Source: Novosphingobium malaysiense
GTDB lineage: Bacteria > Pseudomonadota > Alphaproteobacteria > Sphingomonadales > Sphingomonadaceae
Assembly: GCF_000802225.1 (NCBI RefSeq)
Contig: NZ_JTDI01000001.1
Span: 930,001-994,000 of the forward strand
Reading direction: 5' to 3'
DNA: 64,000 nucleotides
In this document: positions 18,683-27,478 of the stretch, in pieces
Layout of the letters: the number at the start of each line of letters is the position of its first letter
Position numbering within the stretch: the stretch's first letter is position 1
Translations under genes and position numbers: made by a program
Notes under the pieces: model-generated
The model's input: the letters and a program-made list of their open reading frames with translations, nothing else
Told to the model about the DNA's origin: nothing
Databases searched by the model: none

Positions 18683-20749
18683 ATGATCTCGCGCCGCTAC
18701 CGCCACTTCGTGGCACTCATGTGTCAGTTGCTGGCGATGGTTCTGTTTGCAGCCCCCGCTGCGGCCGCGCCCAACCACATCGCTGCCGATCTGATCGCCG
18801 GTCCGACGGCCGCACCGGGCGAGGAAACCACGCTGGCGATCCGCATGACGCCCGAAAAGGGCTGGCACGGATACTGGGTGAATCCCGGCGATGCCGGGCT
18901 CGGCATGCAACTCGACTGGACGCTGCCCAAAGGCGCAAAGGCTGGCAAACCGGACTATCCGGTGCCGCATACCCTGCTTGTCGAAGGGCTGATGAACCAT
19001 GTCTACGAAAAGCGCTATGCGGTTCTCGTTCCCTTCACCCTGCCGGCCGACGCCAAGCCCGGAAGCCGTCTGCCTGTAAGGGTGAGCGCGCAGTGGCTGG
19101 CCTGCACCGAACAGATCTGCGTTCCCGAAAGTGCCGAGCTTGCGACTGAAATCACGGTTGGTTCGGCACAAGGCACCACGCAGGACACGGACCTCGCGGC
19201 GCAATTCGACACGTGGCGCCAGCGACTTCCCGCTCCTCTCGATGCCCCGGCCACGATGGTTCTGTCGGACAAGTCGCTGCGGCTGGCGATTCCGCTGCCG
19301 GCATCGGTGGAGCTGGCCGCCCCCCATGTCTTCATTCGCGAGGACAAGATCGTCGACTACGCCGCGCCGCAAGTCTTCAGGCGCAAGGGCGATACCCTGC
19401 TGGTGACCATTCCGCGCGCCAGGTTCGCAGCCCGCCCTGCCGATGGCTTGAGCGGCGTGCTCAAGCTCGACGAGGCTGGTAACGGCGTTGCCTTCACCGC
19501 CAAGCCCGGCGCAGTCCCGACCGGGGGCGAGCCCGTCGCGGGCAGCGAACCGCGCGAACTGCCCGCCCTGCCCTGGCTGCTGCTCGCGGCGCTGGCAGGG
19601 GGACTGCTGCTCAACGTGATGCCCTGCGTGTTCCCGATCCTCAGCCTCAAGGCGCTGAGCCTCGCACGCGCGGGCGAAAGCGAGGCGCACGCGCGGATCG
19701 AGGGGCTGGCCTACACCGCCGGCGTCGTGGTCGCCTGCCTGGCCCTCGGCGGCATTCTGCTGGCGCTGCGCGCGGGCGGTGAGCAGGTCGGCTGGGCCTT
19801 CCAGTTGCAGGAGCCGCTCGTCGTGGTTGCCCTGTTCCTGTTGGCAAGCGCCATCACGGCCAACCTGCTCGGCCTGTTCGAGTTCACGGTGCCGGGTTTT
19901 GCCGCCTCCGGATCGCCGCGCAGTTACACCCAGGGCGCTTTTGCCACCGGCCTGCTTGCGGCCTTCGTTGCCACCCCCTGCACAGGACCGTTCATGGCCT
20001 CGGCGATGGGCGCGGCGCTGCTGCTGCCGGTAGCACAAGCGCTGGCTCTGTTTGCGACGCTGGGCCTGGGCATCGCGCTGCCCTTCCTCGCCATCGCCTT
20101 CGTCCCCGCGCTGCGCACGCGGCTCCCCAAGCCCGGAGCGTGGATGGTGAAGTTCCGCCGCTGGATGGCCATTCCCATGGGCCTCACCGCGCTGGCGCTG
20201 GCATGGCTCGTTTGGAAAGTCGGCGGAGCCGGTTTTGCCGCGCTAACCTTCGTCGTCGCCTTGCTCGTCCTTGATGTTCTCGCATGGATGGGCCGCCGCC
20301 AACGTCGGGGCCAGGGCGCGACGATGCACGCTCTTGCCGCAGCAGCCATAGCCATCGTGGGGATCGTACTGCTGCCGAAGCCCGCTCCGCAATCCGCCGA
20401 ACTCGATTCAATCCTCGACACCAAGCCCTTCAGCGAGAAAGCGCTCGCCGAGGCGCGCGCAAGCGGCAAACCGGTTTTCGTCTACATGACCGCAGACTGG
20501 TGCCTCACTTGCAAAGTCAACGAGGAAGTCGCCATCGAACGCGCGGAGACCAAGGCCGCCTTCGAAAAGGCCGGCGTCGTGGTGCTGCGCGGCGACTGGA
20601 CGCGGCGCGATCCGCAAATTACCCGCTATCTCACCGATCAGGGCGCCGCCGGTGTGCCGCTTTATGTCTGGTACGCTGGTAACGGAAAGGCCGAGCAGTT
20701 GCCGCAAGTCCTGTCTGCGGACCTGCTGGCCAGCAAGGCGGGTGCCTGA
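18683..20749 (+). CDS. dsbD: Thiol:disulfide interchange protein DsbD (ScsB-like)
   Basis: This encodes 688 residues from the ATG at 18683, which has GGAAG upstream and begins a signal peptide; an ATG at 18632 is an alternative. It carries electrons from cytoplasmic thioredoxin to periplasmic disulfide reductases. The N-terminal periplasmic domain has a cysteine pair (WLACTEQICVPE). The central eight-helix domain carries the two redox cysteines in NVMPCVFPIL and ATPCTGPFM. The C-terminal thioredoxin domain has the WCLTC active site (near residue 595). All three redox pairs are intact. It is divergent from the phosphatase gene. Confidence 0.9.
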   Translation: MISRRYRHFVALMCQLLAMVLFAAPAAAAPNHIAADLIAGPTAAPGEETTLAIRMTPEKGWHGYWVNPGDAGLGMQLDWTLPKGAKAGKPDYPVPHTLLVEGLMNHVYEKRYAVLVPFTLPADAKPGSRLPVRVSAQWLACTEQICVPESAELATEITVGSAQGTTQDTDLAAQFDTWRQRLPAPLDAPATMVLSDKSLRLAIPLPASVELAAPHVFIREDKIVDYAAPQVFRRKGDTLLVTIPRARFAARPADGLSGVLKLDEAGNGVAFTAKPGAVPTGGEPVAGSEPRELPALPWLLLAALAGGLLLNVMPCVFPILSLKALSLARAGESEAHARIEGLAYTAGVVVACLALGGILLALRAGGEQVGWAFQLQEPLVVVALFLLASAITANLLGLFEFTVPGFAASGSPRSYTQGAFATGLLAAFVATPCTGPFMASAMGAALLLPVAQALALFATLGLGIALPFLAIAFVPALRTRLPKPGAWMVKFRRWMAIPMGLTALALAWLVWKVGGAGFAALTFVVALLVLDVLAWMGRRQRRGQGATMHALAAAAIAIVGIVLLPKPAPQSAELDSILDTKPFSEKALAEARASGKPVFVYMTADWCLTCKVNEEVAIERAETKAAFEKAGVVVLRGDWTRRDPQITRYLTDQGAAGVPLYVWYAGNGKAEQLPQVLSADLLASKAGA

Positions 20750-20871
20750 CCAAAATGGTGCAATCGCCGCTTGTAATGGATCGCCCCCACGACCACTGAA
20801 AAGCTCGGGTCGCACCGGCACGCGAGTCAATCAGACCGGCCGGTAATAACGATATGGGTCGAGGCTATTAC

Positions 20872-21090
20872 ATGCAGCCGTACATGCACATTGAACGCCG
20901 CCAGAGCATTGAATTCCGCATTTCCTGGCCAGCGCCAAAGTCGGTGCCAAGATGGCTCGCCGTTCCTGCCCCGGCAGACGAACCGAAGGAACAGACCCCC
21001 AATGTCGCCCTGGGATTGGCGATTTCGGTCGTTACCTCGCTAGTCTTCTGGAGCGGCATCGCCGCGCTGCTGATCTACACGCCGTTTTGA
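20872..21090 (+). CDS. Small single-span membrane protein, unknown
   Basis: This encodes 72 residues from the ATG at 20872; an ATG at 20854 would add six residues. The first 45 residues are polar and Pro-rich. The last 30 form one transmembrane helix (VALGLAISVVTSLVFWSGIA). No family is recognised. The gene ends just before a perfect 7-bp hairpin, which favours it being real. Confidence 0.5.
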   Translation: MQPYMHIERRQSIEFRISWPAPKSVPRWLAVPAPADEPKEQTPNVALGLAISVVTSLVFWSGIAALLIYTPF

Positions 21091-21096
21091 CGGGGC

Positions 21097-21115
21097 CGGG
21101 CCGGCTTGCGGCCCG
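21097..21115. terminator. Hairpin between convergent genes
   Basis: CGGGCCG and CGGCCCG form a perfect 7-bp stem with a GCTTG loop, between two convergent stop codons (21090 and 21124). It may serve both directions. No T-run follows. Confidence 0.5.
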
Positions 21116-21123
21116 ACCATCCT

Positions 21124-22524
21124 TTACTCCGGCAGCTCTTCGGCGATTTCCGGTACCCGCTCCAGTTGGGGCCGCACGCTCTCGAGCGGACCGACCACGA
21201 CGACGCTCATCCGATCTGTGGGAAGCTCCTGCTTTGCCACGTTCTGAAGATCCGAAGCGGTCAGCGCGCTGACTTTGCCGACATAGGAATTCATGTAGTC
21301 GGCGCCGAGTCCAAGCAGGTCGTAGGTCGCCAGCGAACCTGCCATGCCGCCGCGCGAGGCGAGACCGATCACGAATGTGCCGTTCATGTAGTTCTTGATG
21401 CCCTGCACTTCGCCCGCTGTCGGCGGCTCGTCTCGCATGCGGCGGACTTCCTTGTAGATCTCGGTAATTGCAGGCCCGGTCGATTCCGCGGTTACCGCCG
21501 CTTCCTCGAGCCAGTGCGCGCCCTCGACCCGGTCGGATAGCACGCCGTGCGGAGAATAGGTGTACCCCTTGTCTTCACGGATGTTGCGGGTGATGCGCGA
21601 GGAGAAATAGCCGCCCAGTAGCGTATTCATCGCCTTGAAGGCGACATCGCCGCCCGGCTTGTCGACACGCTTGCCGATTATGACCTGCGATTGCGGTGCG
21701 CCCGGCCGGTCGATCAGCACCACCTTGGGCGCGGCATTGACCGGTGCCGGAAGGGACGTGGCGGCCGCGCCGGATTTCCAGTCACCAAAAGCCTTGGCAA
21801 TCGCCTCACGCACGCCGGCTTCGTCGTATTGGCCGACAACATAGATATGCGTACGCGCCGCGCCAAAGTTCTGCGCGTGGAAAGCCTTCACCTGATCGAG
21901 CGTGTAACCGGCGAGTTGCTCCTGCGTGGGAAAGACCCGGCCATAGGGATGATCGGGATAGATAGCGCCCTGAAACGCTTCGCTGGCGATGGATTCGGGC
22001 GTGGACTTTGCTACCGCGACATTGCGCAGCAGGTCGGCGCGCACTTTCTCGAGCTGGTCCACCTCGAGATCGGGGCGCTGCAGCAGGTCAGCGATCAGTC
22101 CGATGGCCTGCGGCGCATCCTCGCTCAGCACGTCCATGTTGGCTGTCGTCAGGTTCAGGCCGGTAGACAGCGACAGGTTGCCGCCCATGCCGGCAGCGGC
22201 TTCGGCCATCTGCGAGGCATCCATGCCGGCTGCGCCCTTCTGCATCAGCGCACCGGTAAGATCGGCCAGCCAGACATTGCCGTCGTCATCGATGTTGCCG
22301 GTCTGCACGGCCGCAAGAATGTTCACCTTGGGCACGTTGCCATAGGGAATGAGAGTAACCTTCATTCCGTTGTCGAGCGTGTAGGTGGTCATCTGCGGCA
22401 GCGTGAAAGGGCGCGGCGCCGACGGTGCCGGCGGCACTTCCTTGGCAATCACGGCTCCAGGAACGGAGGCGATGCCCAGCGCGAGTGCTGCGGTCGTCGC
22501 GGCGAAAGTCAGGATCATTCTCAT
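21124..22524 (-). CDS. M16 family peptidase-like subunit, catalytically inactive
   Basis: This encodes 466 residues with a signal peptide (cleavage near VIA-KE, residue 28). It has the two-lobed M16 fold (zinc peptidases of the pitrilysin/processing-peptidase type), including FPTQEQLAGYTLDQVKAFHAQNF and RNIREDKGYTYSPHG. The HxxEH zinc motif is replaced at the expected place by residues in WLADLTGALM, so it should not bind zinc or cleave peptides. It follows the active M16 gene by 13 bases. The pair resembles the active/inactive heterodimers known for bacterial M16B enzymes. Confidence 0.87.
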   Translation of the reverse strand: MRMILTFAATTAALALGIASVPGAVIAKEVPPAPSAPRPFTLPQMTTYTLDNGMKVTLIPYGNVPKVNILAAVQTGNIDDDGNVWLADLTGALMQKGAAGMDASQMAEAAAGMGGNLSLSTGLNLTTANMDVLSEDAPQAIGLIADLLQRPDLEVDQLEKVRADLLRNVAVAKSTPESIASEAFQGAIYPDHPYGRVFPTQEQLAGYTLDQVKAFHAQNFGAARTHIYVVGQYDEAGVREAIAKAFGDWKSGAAATSLPAPVNAAPKVVLIDRPGAPQSQVIIGKRVDKPGGDVAFKAMNTLLGGYFSSRITRNIREDKGYTYSPHGVLSDRVEGAHWLEEAAVTAESTGPAITEIYKEVRRMRDEPPTAGEVQGIKNYMNGTFVIGLASRGGMAGSLATYDLLGLGADYMNSYVGKVSALTASDLQNVAKQELPTDRMSVVVVGPLESVRPQLERVPEIAEELPE

Positions 22525-22537
22525 CGTCTCGCCTCCC

Positions 22538-23962
22538 TTACTGGCCGTCCTGCGCCGCGGCCTTGCCGGGCTTCAGGTCTATGATCGAACGGTTGGTGGG
22601 GCGAAGGTATTCACGCGCGGTCTTGCGGATCATCTCGGGCGTCACGGCCTCGATCTCCTTTTCCAGGCGGTTGACGCGGTTCGGATCATCATCGAACAGC
22701 GCGAACGTCGCCAGCATGTTGACCAGACCCACGCGATTGCCGTTGCCGATCGTGTCGTAGAGACGCGAAAGCGCCTTGGTCTTGGCGCGTTCCAGCTCGT
22801 CGGGGCTGACAAGGTTGGCCTGCAGATCCTTCACGATTCCGTCGATGTCGGACAGGATCTGGTCGTCTGTCACATCGCCGCTATGCACCAGCATGCCCGA
22901 CCACAGCATCGGGCCGTTGTAGTCGTAGGCATCGCCGAGCGGCCAGTTGATGCCGCCGTCCACGCTGTCGGAATAGCCCTTCTGGTTAACCAGCACGCGG
23001 TTGAAGCGGCTGTCATCACCCTGGATCAGCAAGAGGTCGATCAACCGGAAGGCCGCAGCTTCGGGCGTGCCCTTGGGCGGAACGTGATAGGCCCAGGCGA
23101 GCGCCGGCTGCGGGGCGAGCGGATCGACTTTCTCGATGCGCTTCTGCTCGGTCTGGCGCGGCTCGGAAATGTCGGGGCGCGGGATTGCGGCAGCAGCGGG
23201 GATCGGGCCGAAATACTGCTTCGCCCAGTCCATGACCTGCGTCGGGTCGACGTCGCCCGCCACCACCAGAACGGCATTGTTGGGCGCATAGTACTGGTCG
23301 AAGAACTTCTGCACGTCCTCCAGCGTCGCCGCATCGATTTCCTTGAGGTCGCCGTAGAAGTTATGCGCGTTGTACCAGTTGGTGTTGGCGAGCTGCGGCA
23401 GGTCGAGCCACGGGAAACCGCCATAAGGCTGGTTGAGGACGTTCACCTTGACCTCGTTCTTCACCACGCCCTGCTGGTTGGTGAGATTGGCCTGGGTGAT
23501 GTCCAGTCCCTTCATCCGGTCCGCTTCGGCCCAGAGGAAGGTTTCGGTCGTGTTGCTGGGCACGACTTCGTAATAGTTGGTGAAGTCGAACCGGGTCGAG
23601 CCGTTGAGCACGCCGCCGTTCTTGTTGACCAGACCGATGAATTCCGCCTTGCCGAGGTTTTCCGATCCCTGGAACATCATGTGCTCGAACAGGTGGGCAA
23701 AGCCGGTGCGGTTCTTCGGTTCGAGGCGGAAGCCGATGCCGTAATAGACGCCGATGGTCGTGGTGGGCACCGAATGGTCGGGCGAGATCACGACCTTCAG
23801 GCCGTTTTCCAGCTTGTGATACGCGATCGGCACATGGACCGAGGCTTCCGGCGCGCTGGCCGGTGCCGGATCGGCGGCCATGGCCGGATGGGCTGCAGTG
23901 GCGAAGGCGAGAAGCGGCGCAGCCAGTAGGGCGGCACGCTTCAGTCTGCCGTGCTTGATCAT
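22538..23962 (-). CDS. M16 family zinc peptidase, exported, active subunit
   Basis: This encodes 474 residues from the ATG at 23962, which begins a signal peptide; a GTG at 24007 has its ribosome site too close. The zinc motif HLFEH is intact in FAHLFEHMMFQGSENLG, with the third ligand expected in the downstream ENLTNQQGVVKNEV-like region. The C-terminal lobe is complete. It probably forms a clam-shell heterodimer with the downstream inactive partner and degrades short peptides in the periplasm. It is the first gene of the two-gene operon. Confidence 0.9.
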   Translation of the reverse strand: MIKHGRLKRAALLAAPLLAFATAAHPAMAADPAPASAPEASVHVPIAYHKLENGLKVVISPDHSVPTTTIGVYYGIGFRLEPKNRTGFAHLFEHMMFQGSENLGKAEFIGLVNKNGGVLNGSTRFDFTNYYEVVPSNTTETFLWAEADRMKGLDITQANLTNQQGVVKNEVKVNVLNQPYGGFPWLDLPQLANTNWYNAHNFYGDLKEIDAATLEDVQKFFDQYYAPNNAVLVVAGDVDPTQVMDWAKQYFGPIPAAAAIPRPDISEPRQTEQKRIEKVDPLAPQPALAWAYHVPPKGTPEAAAFRLIDLLLIQGDDSRFNRVLVNQKGYSDSVDGGINWPLGDAYDYNGPMLWSGMLVHSGDVTDDQILSDIDGIVKDLQANLVSPDELERAKTKALSRLYDTIGNGNRVGLVNMLATFALFDDDPNRVNRLEKEIEAVTPEMIRKTAREYLRPTNRSIIDLKPGKAAAQDGQ

Positions 23963-24201
23963 GGTGGTAAGGCTCCCGGACAGTCCCGATGTGGACGAGA
24001 AGCGCACCTCCCGCCGCGGATCGGTTATGGGTAAAGACTGCCGGAAGTGAGCCGAAGCCTAATCGACGAATAGCCCTGCGTCGTCGATGAACTGCAAGGG
24101 CACTGTTTCGATGGCGGGAGCGGGTTCAAGCGGGAACGATAGTCCGGTTTATGGGATGGTCGTTCAGGCTACCGAATGTCTGGAAAGTCGGGGGGAGCGG
24201 T

Positions 24202-24221
24202 CATTTCAAAAGGCTGAAATG
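24202..24221. terminator. Small hairpin beside a short membrane-protein gene
   Basis: CATTTCA and TGAAATG form a perfect 7-bp stem with a 6-base loop, 4 bases beyond the stop of the minus-strand gene at 24225. It is AT-rich and has no T-run, so it is a weak candidate. Confidence 0.35.
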
Positions 24222-24224
24222 AGA

Positions 24225-24437
24225 TCAACGACGCCCGCTCCTCGCCCTTATCGCTGGCCGCAATTCCATCATTACGCTGACCCAATAGCAAAACGTCATA
24301 ACCATGACGAAGCCCTGATAGTTAGGGTCGAAAAATCCCATAATGTCAGCAAGAACGATCACGGTTCCAAAGGTCGCGAAGACCGCCAGTATAATCGTTG
24401 GGAGCGGACTGGCGAGTGTACGGATAAGTCGTTCCAT
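24225..24437 (-). CDS. Putative 70-residue membrane protein
   Basis: This frame encodes two hydrophobic helices (SPLPTIILAVFATFGTVIVLA and FVMVMTFCYWVSVMMEL) and a basic C-terminus (RARSGRR), a layout that fits a small inner-membrane protein with positive-inside ends. The surrounding 590 bases (23963-24551) hold nothing else convincing. The ribosome-binding site is poor, and the lower GC of the area leaves some doubt. Confidence 0.45.
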   Translation of the reverse strand: MERLIRTLASPLPTIILAVFATFGTVIVLADIMGFFDPNYQGFVMVMTFCYWVSVMMELRPAIRARSGRR

Positions 24438-24551
24438 GCCGCGAAATTAGCTGACCGCGCCTACATTGTTAAGCCCGAACGCGCTTCCGCAATGTCGGCG
24501 TGTCCGGAAAGGCAGGTTCCGGATTAAAATCCTGAAAAGCGGCTGCAGCCC

Positions 24552-25340
24552 TCACAAGATCTCGGCAACGCCCTCCAGGCTCTCGCGCAGCTTGCTCAGC
24601 GCCTGGGCCTTGAGCTGGTGCACGCGCGGCACCGAAACCTGCAGCACTTCGGCAATCTCGGCGAGGTTCAGTTCCTCGACGAAGTAGAGCTGCACCACCA
24701 TCTTGAGCCGGTCGGGCAGATCGGAAATCGCCTCGATCACCGATCCGCGCAGTTCTTCGTCCGCCAGCAGGGAGAAACTGTCGGGATTGTCGTCGGCAAA
24801 GGCGGTGTTCTGGTCGGAATAGACCTCGTCGATGGAATCGAAGCGTAAGGGGCGGCTCGCGTCCTGCAACGTGGCGAGGTCCGCCTCGGCAATGCCCATG
24901 GCTTCTGCCAGTTCGCCCGGATGCGGATCGCGTCCGAGCTGGGCGCGCAATTCGGTTTCCTTAGCGGTGAGCTGCCTGCGCCGTTCGGTCGCCCCGCGCG
25001 ACATCGGCACGTTGCGGCGGATGAGATCGACCATCGCCCCGCGCACGCGCATCTTGGCATAGGCGGCAAAGCCGTCCTCGGTCGGCCCCGAATGCTTCTG
25101 CGCGCATTCGGTCAGCGCGACGAGCCCCGCCTGGACGAGATCCTCCAGTTCTATGCCCGGGCGGCCGGATCCGTGGACGTGCCAGGCGAGACGCCTGACC
25201 ATCGGCAGGAACCGTCGGACGCGGTCCGCGACATCGCCTTGGTAGGCGCCGGCGACGCGACCCGCCTTGCCTCCGGTGGGTGGTGCATACGTCACTGGCG
25301 CTACGGACTGCGACGTGAAAGCCTGCTGGTCTTGTTTCAT
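24552..25340 (-). CDS. fliA: Flagellar sigma factor FliA (sigma-28)
   Basis: This encodes 262 residues. It directs RNA polymerase to late flagellar promoters. Region 2 (GIELEDLVQAGLVALTE, then FAAYAKMRVRGAMVDLIRR) is the typical FliA core and promoter-melting segment. Region 3 follows (ELRAQLGRDPHPGELAEAMG). Region 4 is a helix-turn-helix (NLAEIAEVLQVSVPRVHQLK). It is the last gene of an operon with the lytic transglycosylase and flhA, overlapping flhA by ATGA. A sigma-54 promoter precedes that operon (28420-28434). FlgM, its anti-sigma factor, is encoded upstream on the same strand. Confidence 0.93.
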   Translation of the reverse strand: MKQDQQAFTSQSVAPVTYAPPTGGKAGRVAGAYQGDVADRVRRFLPMVRRLAWHVHGSGRPGIELEDLVQAGLVALTECAQKHSGPTEDGFAAYAKMRVRGAMVDLIRRNVPMSRGATERRRQLTAKETELRAQLGRDPHPGELAEAMGIAEADLATLQDASRPLRFDSIDEVYSDQNTAFADDNPDSFSLLADEELRGSVIEAISDLPDRLKMVVQLYFVEELNLAEIAEVLQVSVPRVHQLKAQALSKLRESLEGVAEIL

Positions 25341-27478
25341 GCTGCCATGCTCTCAGCTTCGTGGGTGTGATTTGCGTGTGAATCGGGGTTCGGAAGGCCC
25401 GGGTTCTGGTTGACCGGCGGCGGCGCTCCGACGACATCGATGACCTCGATCGGCTGCGTCGAGGGCAGTTCCGCGATCGAGATGACGAGACACGAGGGCG
25501 CGCGCATGCGCAGCAGCGCGGCCAAGGCCCGGCGTGCCCGCGGCTGGACGACGAGCGTGAGCGGGATGGCTCCCGGCCCACGCGCCTCGGACAGCGCAGA
25601 GATGGTTTCGCCGATCATCCGGGCGAGATCGGGCTCGATCACCGGCTGGCCGGTGACGGGATCCTGCATACCCTGAACAATCGAGCCTTCGAGACCGGCA
25701 TCCAGCGTCACGACGGGCAAGCGCTCGTTGGGCGGACAGATACGGCCGACGATCAGCGCGCCAAGGTCTGCGCGGACCAGTTCGACGAGGCGGTCGTGCT
25801 CGACCGTCTGCTGCACGGCGCGCGAAAGGCTCGCGAGGATCGGCAGCGGGTGCGAGATCGGGATGTGGTCTTCCAGAAGGGCGCGCAGCAGGCGAGTGAC
25901 CGCGGCAAGCGAAAGCGGCTGCGGGTGGATCGTCTCGATTAGACCGGAGGCCGTGTCCTTGAGCGATTCCAGCAGATCCTTGACCTGATCGGGACCCAGC
26001 ATGTCCTGCGGACGCTCGACCAGAAGCTGGTTGAGGTGCGTGGCGATGACCGTGCCGGGATCGACAGTAAGAAAGCCTTCCGCCGTCGCCTGGTCGCGCT
26101 CCGCCGTATCGATCCAGATGGCCGGGCAGCCGAAGCTGGGATCCTGCGTGGACTCGCCGCGCAGGCTCTGCCCCTGGCGCACTTCGCCGGTATCGATGGC
26201 CAGCACCTTGTCCGGACGGATCATTGCGCCGCCCAGGTTCACGCCGCCCAACAGAATGCGGTAATCGTAGGGCGACATGTCGAGGGCATCGCGCACCCGG
26301 AACTGCGGAACGATGAAACCGAAGCTCTGGCTGAGCTGCTTGCGCACCCCGGTAACGCGGGTGACCAGCGGAGATCCGCGCCGTTCGTCGACCAGTTGCA
26401 CGAGGCCGTAACCCAGCTCGATGGTGACGAGCGTGTGGTCGGAAACGTCCTCCAGCACGATCTTGGCCGGATCGACTTCGGGCTCGGGCTCGACCACCGG
26501 CACGGCGGCAAGGGCGGCGCGTTTGCGCAGCGCATGCCACAGCCACAGTGCCAGGCCGGCCGCGGGCAGGAAGATGGTCTGCGGCATCGCCGGGATCATG
26601 CCAATAGCACCCAGCACGACGGCCACCGGCAACCAGGTGCCGGGGGCGGCAAACTGGCCGCCGATCTGGCCGGCAAGGTCGCGGCTGTCGGAAACGCGGG
26701 TAACGATGACAGCAGCGGCAATCGAGAGCAGCAGCGAGGGAACCTGCGCGACCAGCGCGTCGCCGATGGCGAGCGTGATATAGGTCTGCGCAGCATCGCC
26801 GGCCGACATCTGGTGGCTGATCATGCCGAGGCAGAAGCCGGCAATGATGTTCACGCCCAGGATCAGCAAGGCGGCGATCGCATCGCCCTTCACGAACTTG
26901 GACGAACCGTCCATCGAGCCGTAGAAATCCGCCTCGGTCGAAACCTCGCGGCGGCGGGCCTTGGCCTCTTCAGCGGTCATCAGGCCGGCGGCAAGGTCGG
27001 CATCGATCGCCATCTGCTTGCCGGGCAAGGCATCGAGGGTGAAGCGCGCGGACACTTCGGACACGCGGCCCGCACCCTTGGTGACAACGACCAGGTTGAT
27101 GATCACCAGGATCAGGAAGACGAAGATGCCGACGGCGAAGTTGCCTCCAATGAGGAACTCGCCGAAGGATTCGATGACCTTGCCGGCCGCTTCGCCGCCT
27201 TCATGGCCATGCACCAGCACGACGCGGGTCGAGGCGACGTTGAGCGCGAGGCGCAGCAGCGTGGCAAAGAGCAGCACCGACGGGAACGAGGAGAAGTCCA
27301 GCGGCTTTTCCGCGTTCATCGCCGCCATCAGCACCGCAACGGACAGTGCGATGTTCATGACGAACGAGACGTCGAGGATGAAGGCCGGAACCGGCACGAT
27401 CATCAGGACGATGAGGATCAGGATGCCGGCCGGCAGCGCCATCGCGCCGGGGTCGTTTATGCGTTTGAACACATTCAC
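25337..27478 (-). CDS. flhA: Flagellar export gate protein FlhA
   Basis: This encodes 713 residues, normal length. It is the core membrane component of the flagellar type III export apparatus. Eight N-terminal transmembrane helices are followed by the FHIPEP-family cytoplasmic loop (AGRVSEVSARFTLDALPGKQ, about 140-165). The large C-terminal cytoplasmic domain (from about 350) docks chaperone-cargo complexes. It overlaps the transglycosylase gene at its start and fliA at its end by 4 bases each, giving tight coupling. Its separation from flhB, which lies in the fliE-fliS operon, is common in alphaproteobacteria. Confidence 0.97.
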   Translation of the reverse strand: MNVFKRINDPGAMALPAGILILIVLMIVPVPAFILDVSFVMNIALSVAVLMAAMNAEKPLDFSSFPSVLLFATLLRLALNVASTRVVLVHGHEGGEAAGKVIESFGEFLIGGNFAVGIFVFLILVIINLVVVTKGAGRVSEVSARFTLDALPGKQMAIDADLAAGLMTAEEAKARRREVSTEADFYGSMDGSSKFVKGDAIAALLILGVNIIAGFCLGMISHQMSAGDAAQTYITLAIGDALVAQVPSLLLSIAAAVIVTRVSDSRDLAGQIGGQFAAPGTWLPVAVVLGAIGMIPAMPQTIFLPAAGLALWLWHALRKRAALAAVPVVEPEPEVDPAKIVLEDVSDHTLVTIELGYGLVQLVDERRGSPLVTRVTGVRKQLSQSFGFIVPQFRVRDALDMSPYDYRILLGGVNLGGAMIRPDKVLAIDTGEVRQGQSLRGESTQDPSFGCPAIWIDTAERDQATAEGFLTVDPGTVIATHLNQLLVERPQDMLGPDQVKDLLESLKDTASGLIETIHPQPLSLAAVTRLLRALLEDHIPISHPLPILASLSRAVQQTVEHDRLVELVRADLGALIVGRICPPNERLPVVTLDAGLEGSIVQGMQDPVTGQPVIEPDLARMIGETISALSEARGPGAIPLTLVVQPRARRALAALLRMRAPSCLVISIAELPSTQPIEVIDVVGAPPPVNQNPGLPNPDSHANHTHEAESMAA

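Noticed and set aside
18584-20038. Upstream extension of the PhoK-like phosphatase frame on the minus strand
   Set aside because: It runs antisense through dsbD and past a clear signal peptide start at 18583.
22385-23929. A 514-codon plus-strand frame opposite the M16 peptidase genes
   Set aside because: The minus strand carries recognisable M16 proteins; the plus-strand product has no domain and biased composition.
24503-24523. TCCGGAA/TTCCGGA hairpin downstream of fliA as a terminator
   Set aside because: The stem is good, but no T-run follows on the fliA strand; kept out as a terminator call.
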